From: Alphaproteobacteria bacterium
Lineage (GTDB): Bacteria; Pseudomonadota; Alphaproteobacteria; Rhodobacterales; Rhodobacteraceae
Direction of reading: 5' to 3'
Assembly: GCA_030830465.1 (NCBI GenBank)
Contig: JAURMY010000266.1
Coordinates: 1-9,086, forward strand
DNA: 9,086 nt
The notes under the pieces were generated by a model that saw only the letters and a program-made list of their open reading frames with translations, did not search any database and was not told the DNA's origin. The stretch's first letter is position 1. Every line of letters starts with the position of its first letter. Positions 1 through 5,342 of this stretch are shown here, piece after piece. Position numbers and translations under genes: made by a program.

Positions 1-524
1 AAGGGCTTCATGCCCAGCTCGGTCAACATCACCCGGGCGCGCTCGGCCGTGGCCGCCGCCGGACTGTCGCTGCCGACCACCTCGATCAGGGGCAACAGAT
101 AGACCGGGTTGAACGGGTGACACACAACGATCTGTTCGGGCCGCGCGGCACCTTCCTGAAGTTCCGTCGGCTTGAACCCCGAGGTTGACGATCCGATCAC
201 CGCCGTGCGCGGGCAATGCGCCTGAATTTCGGCCAGAACCCTGTGTTTGATATCCAGCCGTTCGGGCACGCTTTCCTGCACCCAATCTGCGTCTTCTACC
301 GCATCGGCGATCGAGGTGCAGAACGTCAGGTTGCCTTCCGGCGGCATCGCCACATCCGCAAGCCCCGGCAGCGAGCGCCGGGCATTGGCCAGCACTTCGG
401 AAATCTTGCGCCCGGCCTCGGGATCGGGGTCGCTGACACGCACGTCCCAGCCGTTCAGCAAGAACCGCGCGGCCCATCCGCCGCCGATAACGCCGCCACC
501 AATGATCGCCGCTGTTTTTGACAT
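1..524 (-). CDS. cdhA: L-carnitine 3-dehydrogenase (CdhA/LcdH type), C-terminal part outside the window
   Basis: The product should oxidise L-carnitine to 3-dehydrocarnitine with NAD+ in the cytoplasm, the first step of aerobic carnitine breakdown. The 174 residues visible start MSKTAAIIGGGVIGGG. They show a 3-hydroxyacyl-CoA-dehydrogenase-type Rossmann fold with GxGxxG at residues 9-14 and an Asp at about 32, fitting NAD rather than NADP. Further along are QESVPERLDIK (83-93), SSTSGFKPTEL (112-122) and the HPFNP motif (136-140) with catalytic His136. The start at 524 is supported by an AGGAGT ribosome site just upstream. Family knowledge separates this from fatty-acid 3-hydroxyacyl-CoA dehydrogenases mainly by context, and the cdhC-type gene and CdhR-like regulator nearby favour carnitine. 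In some alphaproteobacteria the enzyme carries a fused C-terminal thioesterase domain, but that part is not visible here. Confidence 0.88.
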   Translation of the reverse strand, partial: MSKTAAIIGGGVIGGGWAARFLLNGWDVRVSDPDPEAGRKISEVLANARRSLPGLADVAMPPEGNLTFCTSIADAVEDADWVQESVPERLDIKHRVLAEIQAHCPRTAVIGSSTSGFKPTELQEGAARPEQIVVCHPFNPVYLLPLIEVVGSDSPAAATAERARVMLTELGMKP

Positions 525-542
525 GGTCTTACTCCTGTTTTC

Positions 543-557
543 GCGTGGCAGTCACGC
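543..557. other. Small inverted repeat in the cdhA leader
   Basis: GCGTG (543-547) and CACGC (553-557) form a 5-bp inverted repeat with a 5-base loop, 19 bases before the cdhA start codon on the minus strand. It could be a weak mRNA hairpin or an operator half-site pair. The arms are short enough to be chance. Confidence 0.2.
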
Positions 558-581
558 TGTCATTCTGCGCGCCGGTCGCGT

Positions 582-622
582 CTTGCCGGAACGGCTTGGG
601 TTGATCCGATGCCTTGCCGGAA
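582..622. repeat. Pair of 10-bp direct repeats upstream of cdhA
   Basis: CTTGCCGGAA occurs at 582-591 and again at 613-622, 31 bases apart start to start (about three helical turns). Both copies lie in the 104-base gap between the stop of the small exported-protein gene and the cdhA start. The spacing would suit two bound copies of a regulator ahead of an internal promoter for cdhA, but no convincing -10/-35 pair is visible. The repeat itself is seen; the role is inferred. Confidence 0.35.
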
Positions 623-628
623 ACCGGT

Positions 629-1000
629 TCATTCCTTGATCCCGCAGCGGGTATAGCGCACCGGTTCGCCCGCACCATACCAGCGCCAAAGGATATCCGG
701 GGTCTCCAGCATCAGCAATGTGCGGTCGTCATATTCATCGCCTTCCGAAGAACAGGCAAGATCCAAAACCCAGGCCCGGTCAAACCCGATCCGGTTGACG
801 CCCCTGATCTCGCAAAAGTTTTCAAGGCCGTTCACTTCGGTTTCGGTCAATTCAATCGGCGCGGGATCATGCGATCCAACCCTGTCGGCCCATTGGCACC
901 AGGCCGGCTCTGCGGCCCAGATACCGGCCCAATCCGGCGGCGCGGCAAGGGCCGGAACCGGCGTCAGGGCCAAGACCGCAGATATTCCAATTCCCCGCAT
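629..1000 (-). CDS. Small exported cysteine-containing protein of unknown function
   Basis: I do not recognise the family. The 123-residue product begins with a short, weakly charged hydrophobic segment ending PALAA (residues 16-20), which looks like a Sec signal peptide cleaved near 20. The mature part is acidic, rich in Trp (24, 28, 34, 37, 77, 105, 107), and has four Cys (35, 63, 83, 119), enough for two disulfides in the periplasm. No lipobox or other membrane segment is seen. The ATG lies 9 bases after the lipocalin stop, and the only Shine-Dalgarno-like sequence (CAGGAA) overlaps the end of the lipocalin gene, so the two are probably co-transcribed and co-translated. Size, cysteines and Trp content suggest a compact beta fold, possibly binding a small ligand, but that is inference. 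Confidence 0.72.
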   Translation of the reverse strand: MRGIGISAVLALTPVPALAAPPDWAGIWAAEPAWCQWADRVGSHDPAPIELTETEVNGLENFCEIRGVNRIGFDRAWVLDLACSSEGDEYDDRTLLMLETPDILWRWYGAGEPVRYTRCGIKE

Positions 1001-1009
1001 TGCCGCCCG

Positions 1010-1543
1010 TTATTCCTGTAAGACCATCATCAGTTTTGCAATGTCATAGCCGTTCCCGGCAAGTGCCTTTTGCGCTGTGCTGAGTTGCGCCGCACTGATC
1101 CGGGGCGTGCGTGCAAGGATCCAACCGGTCGTGCCTTTCGGCGCGCCGACCACGGCCAATTGATACCCCGGGTCGATGTACAAAACCCAATAGTCGCCCT
1201 TTGCAAATGGCAGCCAGGGCACAAAGGTCACACTTAACTTGCCCGGCGCCAGAACGCTGGCCTGCCCTTCTATCCGGTCGATCTGACCGTCCAGTCGGTC
1301 TTTCCGGCAGGTGTTGACCACCCGCACAAGGCCGTCATCGCGGCGGGAATACTCTGCCGTGACGCCGACACAATCCTTTTCAAACCGGTTCGGAAACCGC
1401 GCGATTTCATACCATTTGCCAAAATAGCGGGCCAGATCGACCGGCACCGCGGCAATCGGCGCCGAACGGTCGCGATAGGTGTCGGCCAGTCCCGCTGCGG
1501 GGAGTCCCAGGCTGATCAGGAAGGCAAGGAAAAACTGTTTCAT
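1010..1543 (-). CDS. Secreted Blc-type lipocalin
   Basis: A 177-residue bacterial lipocalin, an eight-stranded barrel that in this family binds fatty acids, lysophospholipids or other small hydrophobic ligands. A signal peptide covers residues 1-20 (cleavage after GLA). There is no Cys at the cleavage site, so unlike E. coli Blc this is probably a soluble periplasmic protein rather than an outer-membrane lipoprotein. The first lipocalin signature is clear as GKWYEIARFPNRFEK (42-56). The later strands carry GDYWVLYIDPGYQLAVVG (116-133) and WILARTP (141-147), a close match to the Blc pattern. Cys58 and Cys79 could pair. GAGG lies five bases before the ATG. The gene follows cdhC by 74 bases and precedes the small exported-protein gene by 9, so it appears to belong to the carnitine transcription unit. 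Its ligand is unknown. Confidence 0.9.
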   Translation of the reverse strand: MKQFFLAFLISLGLPAAGLADTYRDRSAPIAAVPVDLARYFGKWYEIARFPNRFEKDCVGVTAEYSRRDDGLVRVVNTCRKDRLDGQIDRIEGQASVLAPGKLSVTFVPWLPFAKGDYWVLYIDPGYQLAVVGAPKGTTGWILARTPRISAAQLSTAQKALAGNGYDIAKLMMVLQE

Positions 1544-1560
1544 CGGGTCCTCAAGCTGTT

Positions 1561-1605
1561 AAAAACCGCCCGCGTCCATGCGGTGCGCAACTGATACGCA
1601 CCGCA
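1561..1605 (-). promoter_or_regulatory. Overlapping, mutually exclusive hairpins between cdhC and the lipocalin gene
   Basis: Two structures compete in the minus-strand transcript. The first is a perfect 9-bp stem (arms 1579-1587 and 1597-1605, 9-base loop) starting 12 bases after the cdhC stop codon. The second uses the 3' arm of the first: ACCGC (1584-1580) pairs with GCGGT (1569-1565) and is followed at once by a run of U (1564-1561), like a weak intrinsic terminator. Forming the first stem blocks the second. The geometry resembles an attenuator or a partial terminator lowering expression of the genes after cdhC. The pairing is seen; regulatory function is inferred. The terminator stem is only 5 bp. 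Confidence 0.4.
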
Positions 1606-1617
1606 AGCCGATTCAGA

Positions 1618-2529
1618 TCATACCGGAGCCCGTTTCGTCAGGCCAAGCTTGGCGCGCACCGCCGCGGGCCCGATCACCCGCGCACCCAGGTTTTCGATGA
1701 TGCCGACAGCCCGGTCAACCAGTTGGGCATTGGTCGCCAGAACGCCCTTGTCCAGCCACAGATTGTCTTCCAGCCCGACGCGCACATTGCCGCCCGCCAG
1801 CACCGACGCCGCCACATAGGGCATCTGGTTGCGCCCGATCGAGAAAGCCGAGAATGTCCAGTCCTTGGGCACGTTATTGACCATCGCCATGAACGTGTTC
1901 AGATCATCCGGCGCGCCCCATGGCACGCCCATGCACAATTGCACCAGCGCCGGGCCTTTCAGAACCCCGCGCGCGACCAGATCCTTGGCATACCACAGAT
2001 GGCCGGTGTCAAAGGCTTCGATTTCCGGCATCACGCCCAGATCGGTCATCATCCCGCCCATTGCGGTCAGCATGCCAGGGGTGTTGGTCATCACGTAATC
2101 TGCCTCGGCAAAGTTCATGGTGCCGCAATCCAGGGTGCAAATCTCCGGCAGGCACTGGGCCACATGCGCGACCCGCTCGGTTGCGCCGGCCATATCTGTG
2201 CCATTTTGCGACAGCGGCAGCGGATGCTCGACATCGCCGAAAATCATGTCGCCGCCCATGCCGGCCGTCAGGTTCAACACTACATCGGTTGCGCTGTCGC
2301 GGATGCGTTCAGTGACTTCGCGGTAATAGTCCACCCGGCGCGACGGTTTGCCGGTTTCCGGGTCGCGCACGTGGCAGTGCACCACGGCAGCGCCGGCCTT
2401 GGCGGCGGCGATGGCGCTGTCGGCGATTTCTTTCGGGCTGCGCGGCACATGCGGGCTGCGATCCTGTGTGCCGCCGGAACCGGTGATCGCACAGGTGATA
2501 AAGACTTCACGGTTCATTTCCAGCGGCAT
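1618..2529 (-). CDS. cdhC: BKACE-family (DUF849) 3-dehydrocarnitine cleavage enzyme
   Basis: Beta-keto acid cleavage enzyme of the Kce/DUF849 family, a zinc-dependent TIM barrel that condenses a beta-keto acid with acetyl-CoA. With a cdhA-type gene and a CdhR-like regulator alongside, the likely substrate is 3-dehydrocarnitine, giving betainyl-CoA and acetoacetate. The 303-residue length is normal. Zinc ligands are visible in HCHVRDP (His51, His53) and in VGLEDN (Glu254, the family's conserved acidic ligand). The N-terminal TCAITGSGG (12-20) and LNLTAGMGGD (85-94) are also typical. The start at 2529 has GGAG six bases upstream; the internal Met5 lacks comparable spacing. It is the promoter-proximal gene of the minus-strand run. 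BKACE members use several keto acids, so substrate assignment depends on context. Confidence 0.88.
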   Translation of the reverse strand: MPLEMNREVFITCAITGSGGTQDRSPHVPRSPKEIADSAIAAAKAGAAVVHCHVRDPETGKPSRRVDYYREVTERIRDSATDVVLNLTAGMGGDMIFGDVEHPLPLSQNGTDMAGATERVAHVAQCLPEICTLDCGTMNFAEADYVMTNTPGMLTAMGGMMTDLGVMPEIEAFDTGHLWYAKDLVARGVLKGPALVQLCMGVPWGAPDDLNTFMAMVNNVPKDWTFSAFSIGRNQMPYVAASVLAGGNVRVGLEDNLWLDKGVLATNAQLVDRAVGIIENLGARVIGPAAVRAKLGLTKRAPV

Positions 2530-2582
2530 TACAGGCTCCGATTCTCGTAAAAAATATCTCAGACGGGATCATGGCGCGGCTT

Positions 2583-2627
2583 GCTTTTCAAAACTTTGCA
2601 AAATACGAAGTGTTCTTGATGAAAAGC
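2583..2627. promoter_or_regulatory. 8-bp inverted repeat in the cdhC/regulator divergent region, candidate operator
   Basis: GCTTTTCA (2583-2590) and TGAAAAGC (2620-2627) are perfect inverted copies, 37 bases centre to centre, embedded in the only AT-rich patch of this part of the window. The right arm overlaps the preferred start codon of the regulator at 2619, and the left arm lies between the divergent genes. An autoregulatory or shared operator is plausible. No well-matched promoter is evident: TTGCTT (2581-2586) with TACGAA 17 bases on is a weak candidate. Confidence 0.35.
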
Positions 2628-3599
2628 GAAGAAACCCTCTTTCGGCCCGAGCCCGCCCCCTTGACGGTGGGCGTGTTGATTCTGCCCGACAGCAACATGC
2701 TGTCCCTTGCCGCCTGTGTCGACCCCCTGCGCGCAGCCAACCGCAAGGCCGGGCGAACCGCCTTTCACTGGCGGCTGCTTTCGCCGCAGGGCGGACCGGT
2801 GCGCCTGACCTCTGGTGTTGAAATCGCTACCGAGGTTTTTGATCCCCGCCCCGACTACGCGGCTTTGCTGCTGGTCGCCGGGTTCCGCCTGACAGAACAG
2901 GCCACGCCCGCGCTGCTGAAAAACCTGCGCAATGCAGCGCCGCGCCTGCGGTCGATGGGCGGGGTTGATGGCGGTTCCTGGTTGCTGGCGCGTTCAGGAT
3001 TGTTGGACGGGTTTACCGCCACAACCCATTGGGAGGACCTTGAGGAATTTGCCGACGCCTTTCCCGCGATCAATGTCGTGCGGGACCGTTTCACGATTTC
3101 CGGCAAGTTCTTCACCTCGGGCGGGGCGGTGCCGACCATTGACCTGATGCTGCATCTGATCGGGTCGCGGCTGGGGGCCAAGCTGGCGGAAAGCGTTGCG
3201 GGGGCGCTGATCTATGATCCGGTTCTGGCCCCGTCCGCACCGCAACGACCCGTGTCGATCGCCCGGATTGAGCGGACCTCGCCCAAACTGGCCAAAGTCG
3301 TGGACCTGATGACCCGGCACATCGACGAGGCCCCCGGCGTGGCGAAACTGGCGCGGGCGGCGGGCCTGTCGCAACGCGGGCTTGAGATGTTGTTTCAAAA
3401 GCAACTGGGGCAATCACCGGGCGCCTTTTTCCTGAACTTGCGCCTGCAGGAATCCCGCCGACTTGCGCTTGATACCGCCCTCAGCGCCCAGGACATCGCA
3501 CTGCGTTGCGGGTTTTCGTCACAGGCGGTGTTCGCGCGGGCCTTCAAGCGCGAATTCGGATTGCCGGTCACCGGTCTGCGAAAGCTGCACCGCCGTTAG
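2619..3599 (+). CDS. cdhR: GlxA-family AraC-type regulator, probable carnitine regulator (CdhR-like)
   Basis: Cytoplasmic transcription factor with an N-terminal DJ-1/PfpI-like (class I glutamine amidotransferase-like) sensing domain, about residues 14-180, and a C-terminal AraC double helix-turn-helix of about 95 residues, including SAQDIALRCGFSSQAVFARAF near the end. The nucleophile position of the amidotransferase fold reads GGVDGGSWLLA, with Asp where true amidotransferases have Cys. This is usual in GbdR/CdhR-type regulators and means ligand sensing, not catalysis. Divergence from cdhC suggests it activates the minus-strand carnitine genes in response to carnitine or a product. An in-frame ATG at 2571 would add 16 residues; I prefer 2619 because the intervening codons are AT-rich and not biased like the rest, although its GAAG ribosome site is weak. 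Related regulators sense glycine betaine or arginine. Confidence 0.82.
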   Translation: MKSEETLFRPEPAPLTVGVLILPDSNMLSLAACVDPLRAANRKAGRTAFHWRLLSPQGGPVRLTSGVEIATEVFDPRPDYAALLLVAGFRLTEQATPALLKNLRNAAPRLRSMGGVDGGSWLLARSGLLDGFTATTHWEDLEEFADAFPAINVVRDRFTISGKFFTSGGAVPTIDLMLHLIGSRLGAKLAESVAGALIYDPVLAPSAPQRPVSIARIERTSPKLAKVVDLMTRHIDEAPGVAKLARAAGLSQRGLEMLFQKQLGQSPGAFFLNLRLQESRRLALDTALSAQDIALRCGFSSQAVFARAFKREFGLPVTGLRKLHRR

Positions 3600-3604
3600 G
3601 CCGC

Positions 3605-3621
3605 AACCGCCCAACGCGGTT
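3605..3621. terminator. Short stem-loop between convergent genes, possible weak terminator
   Basis: AACCGC (3605-3610) and GCGGTT (3616-3621) form a 6-bp stem with a 5-base loop in the 20-base gap between the regulator stop and the aldo/keto reductase stop, overlapping the latter. Neither strand has a following T-run, so any terminator activity is uncertain. Confidence 0.3.
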
Positions 3622-4663
3622 ACATTGGCATCGGATGGGCGCGATACGCCACCTGAATATCGGCAAGCACCTCGTCTGACAGCACAAGATCAGCCGCCTT
3701 CAGCGCGTTTTCCAACTGGCCCTGTACCGTCGCCCCAAAGATCACCGAGGCCATGAAGGGCCGGCGCATGGCCCAGGCCAGCGCCATTTGCACCGGATCC
3801 AGCCCGTGTTTGCGCGCAACAGCCATATAGGCGGAAACCGCCGGCCAGACATGCGGCGTGATCCGCCCGCCCAGATCCGCGACAAAACTACGCCGCGACC
3901 CCGGCGGTGTGGTTTCGGGGTCATATTTGCCGCTTAATAGTCCTGCCGCGACGGGCGAAAAGGCCAACAGGCCGACATCTTCGTGATGGCAAAGCTCGGC
4001 CATGTCGGTGTCAAACAGGCGGCACAACAGCGAATATTCGTTCTGAACCGAGGCCATGCGCGGCAGGCCTGCGGAATCGGATGCCTTCAGCCATTGCATC
4101 ATGCCCCAGGCGCTTTCATTCGATAGGCCGATATGCCGGATCTTCCCGGCCCGGATCAGATCATCAAGCGCTTGCAGAACATCCATGACATGACCGGCCA
4201 TCTCGCCGGTTTTCTGGCCGGTCGGATCATAGGTCCAATTCCGGCGGAACATGTAAGACCCGCGATTGGGCCAGTGCAACTGATAGAGGTCGATATGGTC
4301 CGTGCGCAGGTTTTTCAGCGATGCTTCCACCGCCTGCCGGATGGTGGCCCCGGAAATGGGGGCACCGTCGCGCACGTTCATATGGCCTTCGCCGGAACAT
4401 TTTGTTGCGATCAGGATATCCCCGCGCCGCCCGCTTTGCGCAACCCAGTCGCCGATGATCCGTTCACTGTCGCCTTGGGTTTTCTTCAGGTTGGGATTGA
4501 CCGGATACATCTCGGCGGTGTCAATGATATTGACGCCATGCGCGAGGGCCGTGTCGATTTGCCGGAAGGCATCAGGCTTGGCTGTCTGGGTGCCAAAGGT
4601 CATGGACCCCAGGCACATCGCGCTGATCGTCAGTCCGGTCCGGCCAAGGGGGTTCATCTGCAT
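3620..4663 (-). CDS. Tas-like NADP(H)-dependent aldo/keto reductase
   Basis: A 347-residue cytoplasmic aldo/keto reductase, a TIM barrel reducing carbonyl compounds with NADPH. Start MQMNPLGRTGLTISAMCLGS, the SMTFGTQT segment, DTAEMYPVNP and the C-terminal pattern GLDPVQMALAW follow E. coli Tas rather than the short AKR types. The catalytic tetrad is complete: Asp48, Tyr53, Lys88 (IATKCSG) and His130 (YQLHWPNRG). Cofactor-loop motifs appear near the C-terminus (VIFGATVQGQLENAL). The start at 4663 is chosen because AAAGGAG lies just upstream; the reading frame is open for 16 more codons without a ribosome site. It is convergent with the regulator and 76 bases downstream of the DsrE-like gene, with a hairpin between. 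The physiological substrate is not evident and a link to carnitine is not shown. Confidence 0.9.
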   Translation of the reverse strand: MQMNPLGRTGLTISAMCLGSMTFGTQTAKPDAFRQIDTALAHGVNIIDTAEMYPVNPNLKKTQGDSERIIGDWVAQSGRRGDILIATKCSGEGHMNVRDGAPISGATIRQAVEASLKNLRTDHIDLYQLHWPNRGSYMFRRNWTYDPTGQKTGEMAGHVMDVLQALDDLIRAGKIRHIGLSNESAWGMMQWLKASDSAGLPRMASVQNEYSLLCRLFDTDMAELCHHEDVGLLAFSPVAAGLLSGKYDPETTPPGSRRSFVADLGGRITPHVWPAVSAYMAVARKHGLDPVQMALAWAMRRPFMASVIFGATVQGQLENALKAADLVLSDEVLADIQVAYRAHPMPM

Positions 4664-4696
4664 GGCGGCTCCTTTCGTTTCGGGCGGCCATGTGTA

Positions 4697-4727
4697 ACCG
4701 CCCCCGTACAAAGCGCAAGGGGGCGGT
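4697..4727 (-). terminator. Strong GC stem-loop after the DsrE-like gene
   Basis: ACCGCCCCC (4697-4705) and GGGGGCGGT (4719-4727) form a perfect 9-bp stem with a 13-base loop, starting 12 bases after the DsrE-like stop codon on the minus strand. No U-run follows, so it is not a textbook intrinsic terminator. It may stabilise the 3' end of the upstream message or give partial termination before the reductase gene. No promoter for the reductase is obvious in the remaining bases. Confidence 0.5.
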
Positions 4728-4739
4728 CGGCTTCAGATC

Positions 4740-5183
4740 TTACGGGCGAATATAGGCGTAGCCTTCTTCCTGCAACTCCACCAGACGCACGACACCTGCG
4801 GGCACCACATGGGCCTCGGGCATGACCGACAGTTCCTTGCCGGCTTTCTCGCTCATTTTCTTCAGCGTGTTGCCGCAGGCGGCGTATGTCACGTTCGGCA
4901 TTTCCAGCGACATGGCGCTGATCCGCTGTTCAACCGGGCTTTTGCCGGGCATCAGCATCATCAGACCGGGGCCATAGGCCACGATTTCCACAATCACTTC
5001 ATCGCCTTGGGACTTGTAATAGGCGTTCACGTTCGCGGCGTTGTTCAGCGTCAGGTTCATGACGGCCGGGTCATTTTCATCCACATGCATGGCGATGTGG
5101 TGCACCTTGCCCTCGGCATAGGCCATTTGGGCGGCCAGCAGCATACCGGACAGTACCGCGAAGACTTTGGTAAGCATTTTCAT
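4740..5183 (-). CDS. Exported DsrE/DsrF-like protein
   Basis: A 147-residue protein of the DsrE/DsrF-like superfamily, small alpha/beta proteins linked in some members to sulfur transfer. A signal peptide is clear: MKMLTKVFAVLSG followed by a hydrophobic stretch ending AYA (residue 23), so the mature protein should be periplasmic. The mature part has HHIAMHVDENDPAVMNLTLN near the start, the EIVAYGPGLMML core (about 66-77), and a single conserved Cys103 in VTYAACGNTLKK, the position used for persulfide chemistry in DsrE relatives. Only one Cys is present in the mature chain. The start at 5183 is set by AGGGGA upstream; the frame stays open for 33 more codons, but those encode no signal peptide and lack a ribosome site. 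Many exported members of this group have no assigned role, so function stays open. Confidence 0.82.
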   Translation of the reverse strand: MKMLTKVFAVLSGMLLAAQMAYAEGKVHHIAMHVDENDPAVMNLTLNNAANVNAYYKSQGDEVIVEIVAYGPGLMMLMPGKSPVEQRISAMSLEMPNVTYAACGNTLKKMSEKAGKELSVMPEAHVVPAGVVRLVELQEEGYAYIRP

Positions 5184-5210
5184 TTTGTTTCCCCTGTTGG
5201 ATGGCACGCA

Positions 5211-5262
5211 GTTCGGGCGAACATACGCGTGTATTTGAATTTGTGCATATCTATCGCGTGTA
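5211..5262. promoter_or_regulatory. Palindrome and direct repeats upstream of the DsrE-like gene
   Basis: Upstream of the DsrE-like start (5183, minus strand) lie a palindrome, GTTCG-GG-CGAAC (5211-5222), and two exact copies of CGCGTGTA (5226-5233 and 5255-5262) 29 bases apart, in an AT-rich patch suited to a promoter. They may be operators for the DsrE-like gene. I find no clear sigma-70 pair, and no regulator can be named. Confidence 0.35.
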
Positions 5263-5307
5263 ATCAATTGTTTTTGACTCAACCCATTGGTTTCCGCGCA
5301 AACAGGC

Positions 5308-5336
5308 TTGAGAACATAAAGGGAACATTATAGACT
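5308..5336 (+). promoter_or_regulatory. Predicted sigma-70-type promoter of the imuA-like gene
   Basis: TTGAGA (5308-5313) and TAGACT (5331-5336) are separated by 17 bases, matching the -35 consensus at 5 of 6 positions and the -10 at 4 of 6. TATAGA (5329-5334) is an alternative -10 with a short 15-base spacer. Transcription would start at about 5341-5344, at the ATG itself. The LexA box covers the end of the -35 and most of the spacer, a good place for repression. Confidence 0.55.
5312..5326 (+). promoter_or_regulatory. LexA-binding SOS box, alphaproteobacterial type
   Basis: GAAC-N7-GAAC is exact here (GAAC at 5312-5315 and 5323-5326, seven bases between). On the other strand it reads GTTC-N7-GTTC, the established LexA operator of alphaproteobacteria. 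It ends 16 bases before the ATG of the imuA-like gene and overlaps the predicted promoter. Its position ahead of a gene of a known SOS family makes chance unlikely. Confidence 0.8.
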
Positions 5337-5342
5337 GCCGGA

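Noticed and set aside
1723..2550. A 275-codon open frame on the plus strand
   Set aside because: It lies wholly opposite the cdhC-type gene, whose zinc-binding and family motifs are clear. The translation is His/Ala/Arg-rich without recognisable motifs, the usual result of antisense reading in GC-rich DNA.
4664..4711. 16-residue N-terminal extension of the aldo/keto reductase
   Set aside because: The extension crosses the base of the intergenic hairpin, and the AAAGGAG ribosome site fits the start at 4663.
5211..5222. GTTCGGGCGAAC as a second LexA box
   Set aside because: The alphaproteobacterial operator is a direct repeat GTTC-N7-GTTC. Here the half-sites are inverted with the wrong spacing, and orientation also differs from the Gram-positive CGAAC-N4-GTTCG box.
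5184..5282. N-terminal extension of the DsrE-like protein to position 5282
   Set aside because: The extension lacks a ribosome site and would bury the clear signal peptide 33 residues inside; AGGGGA before 5183 decides the start.
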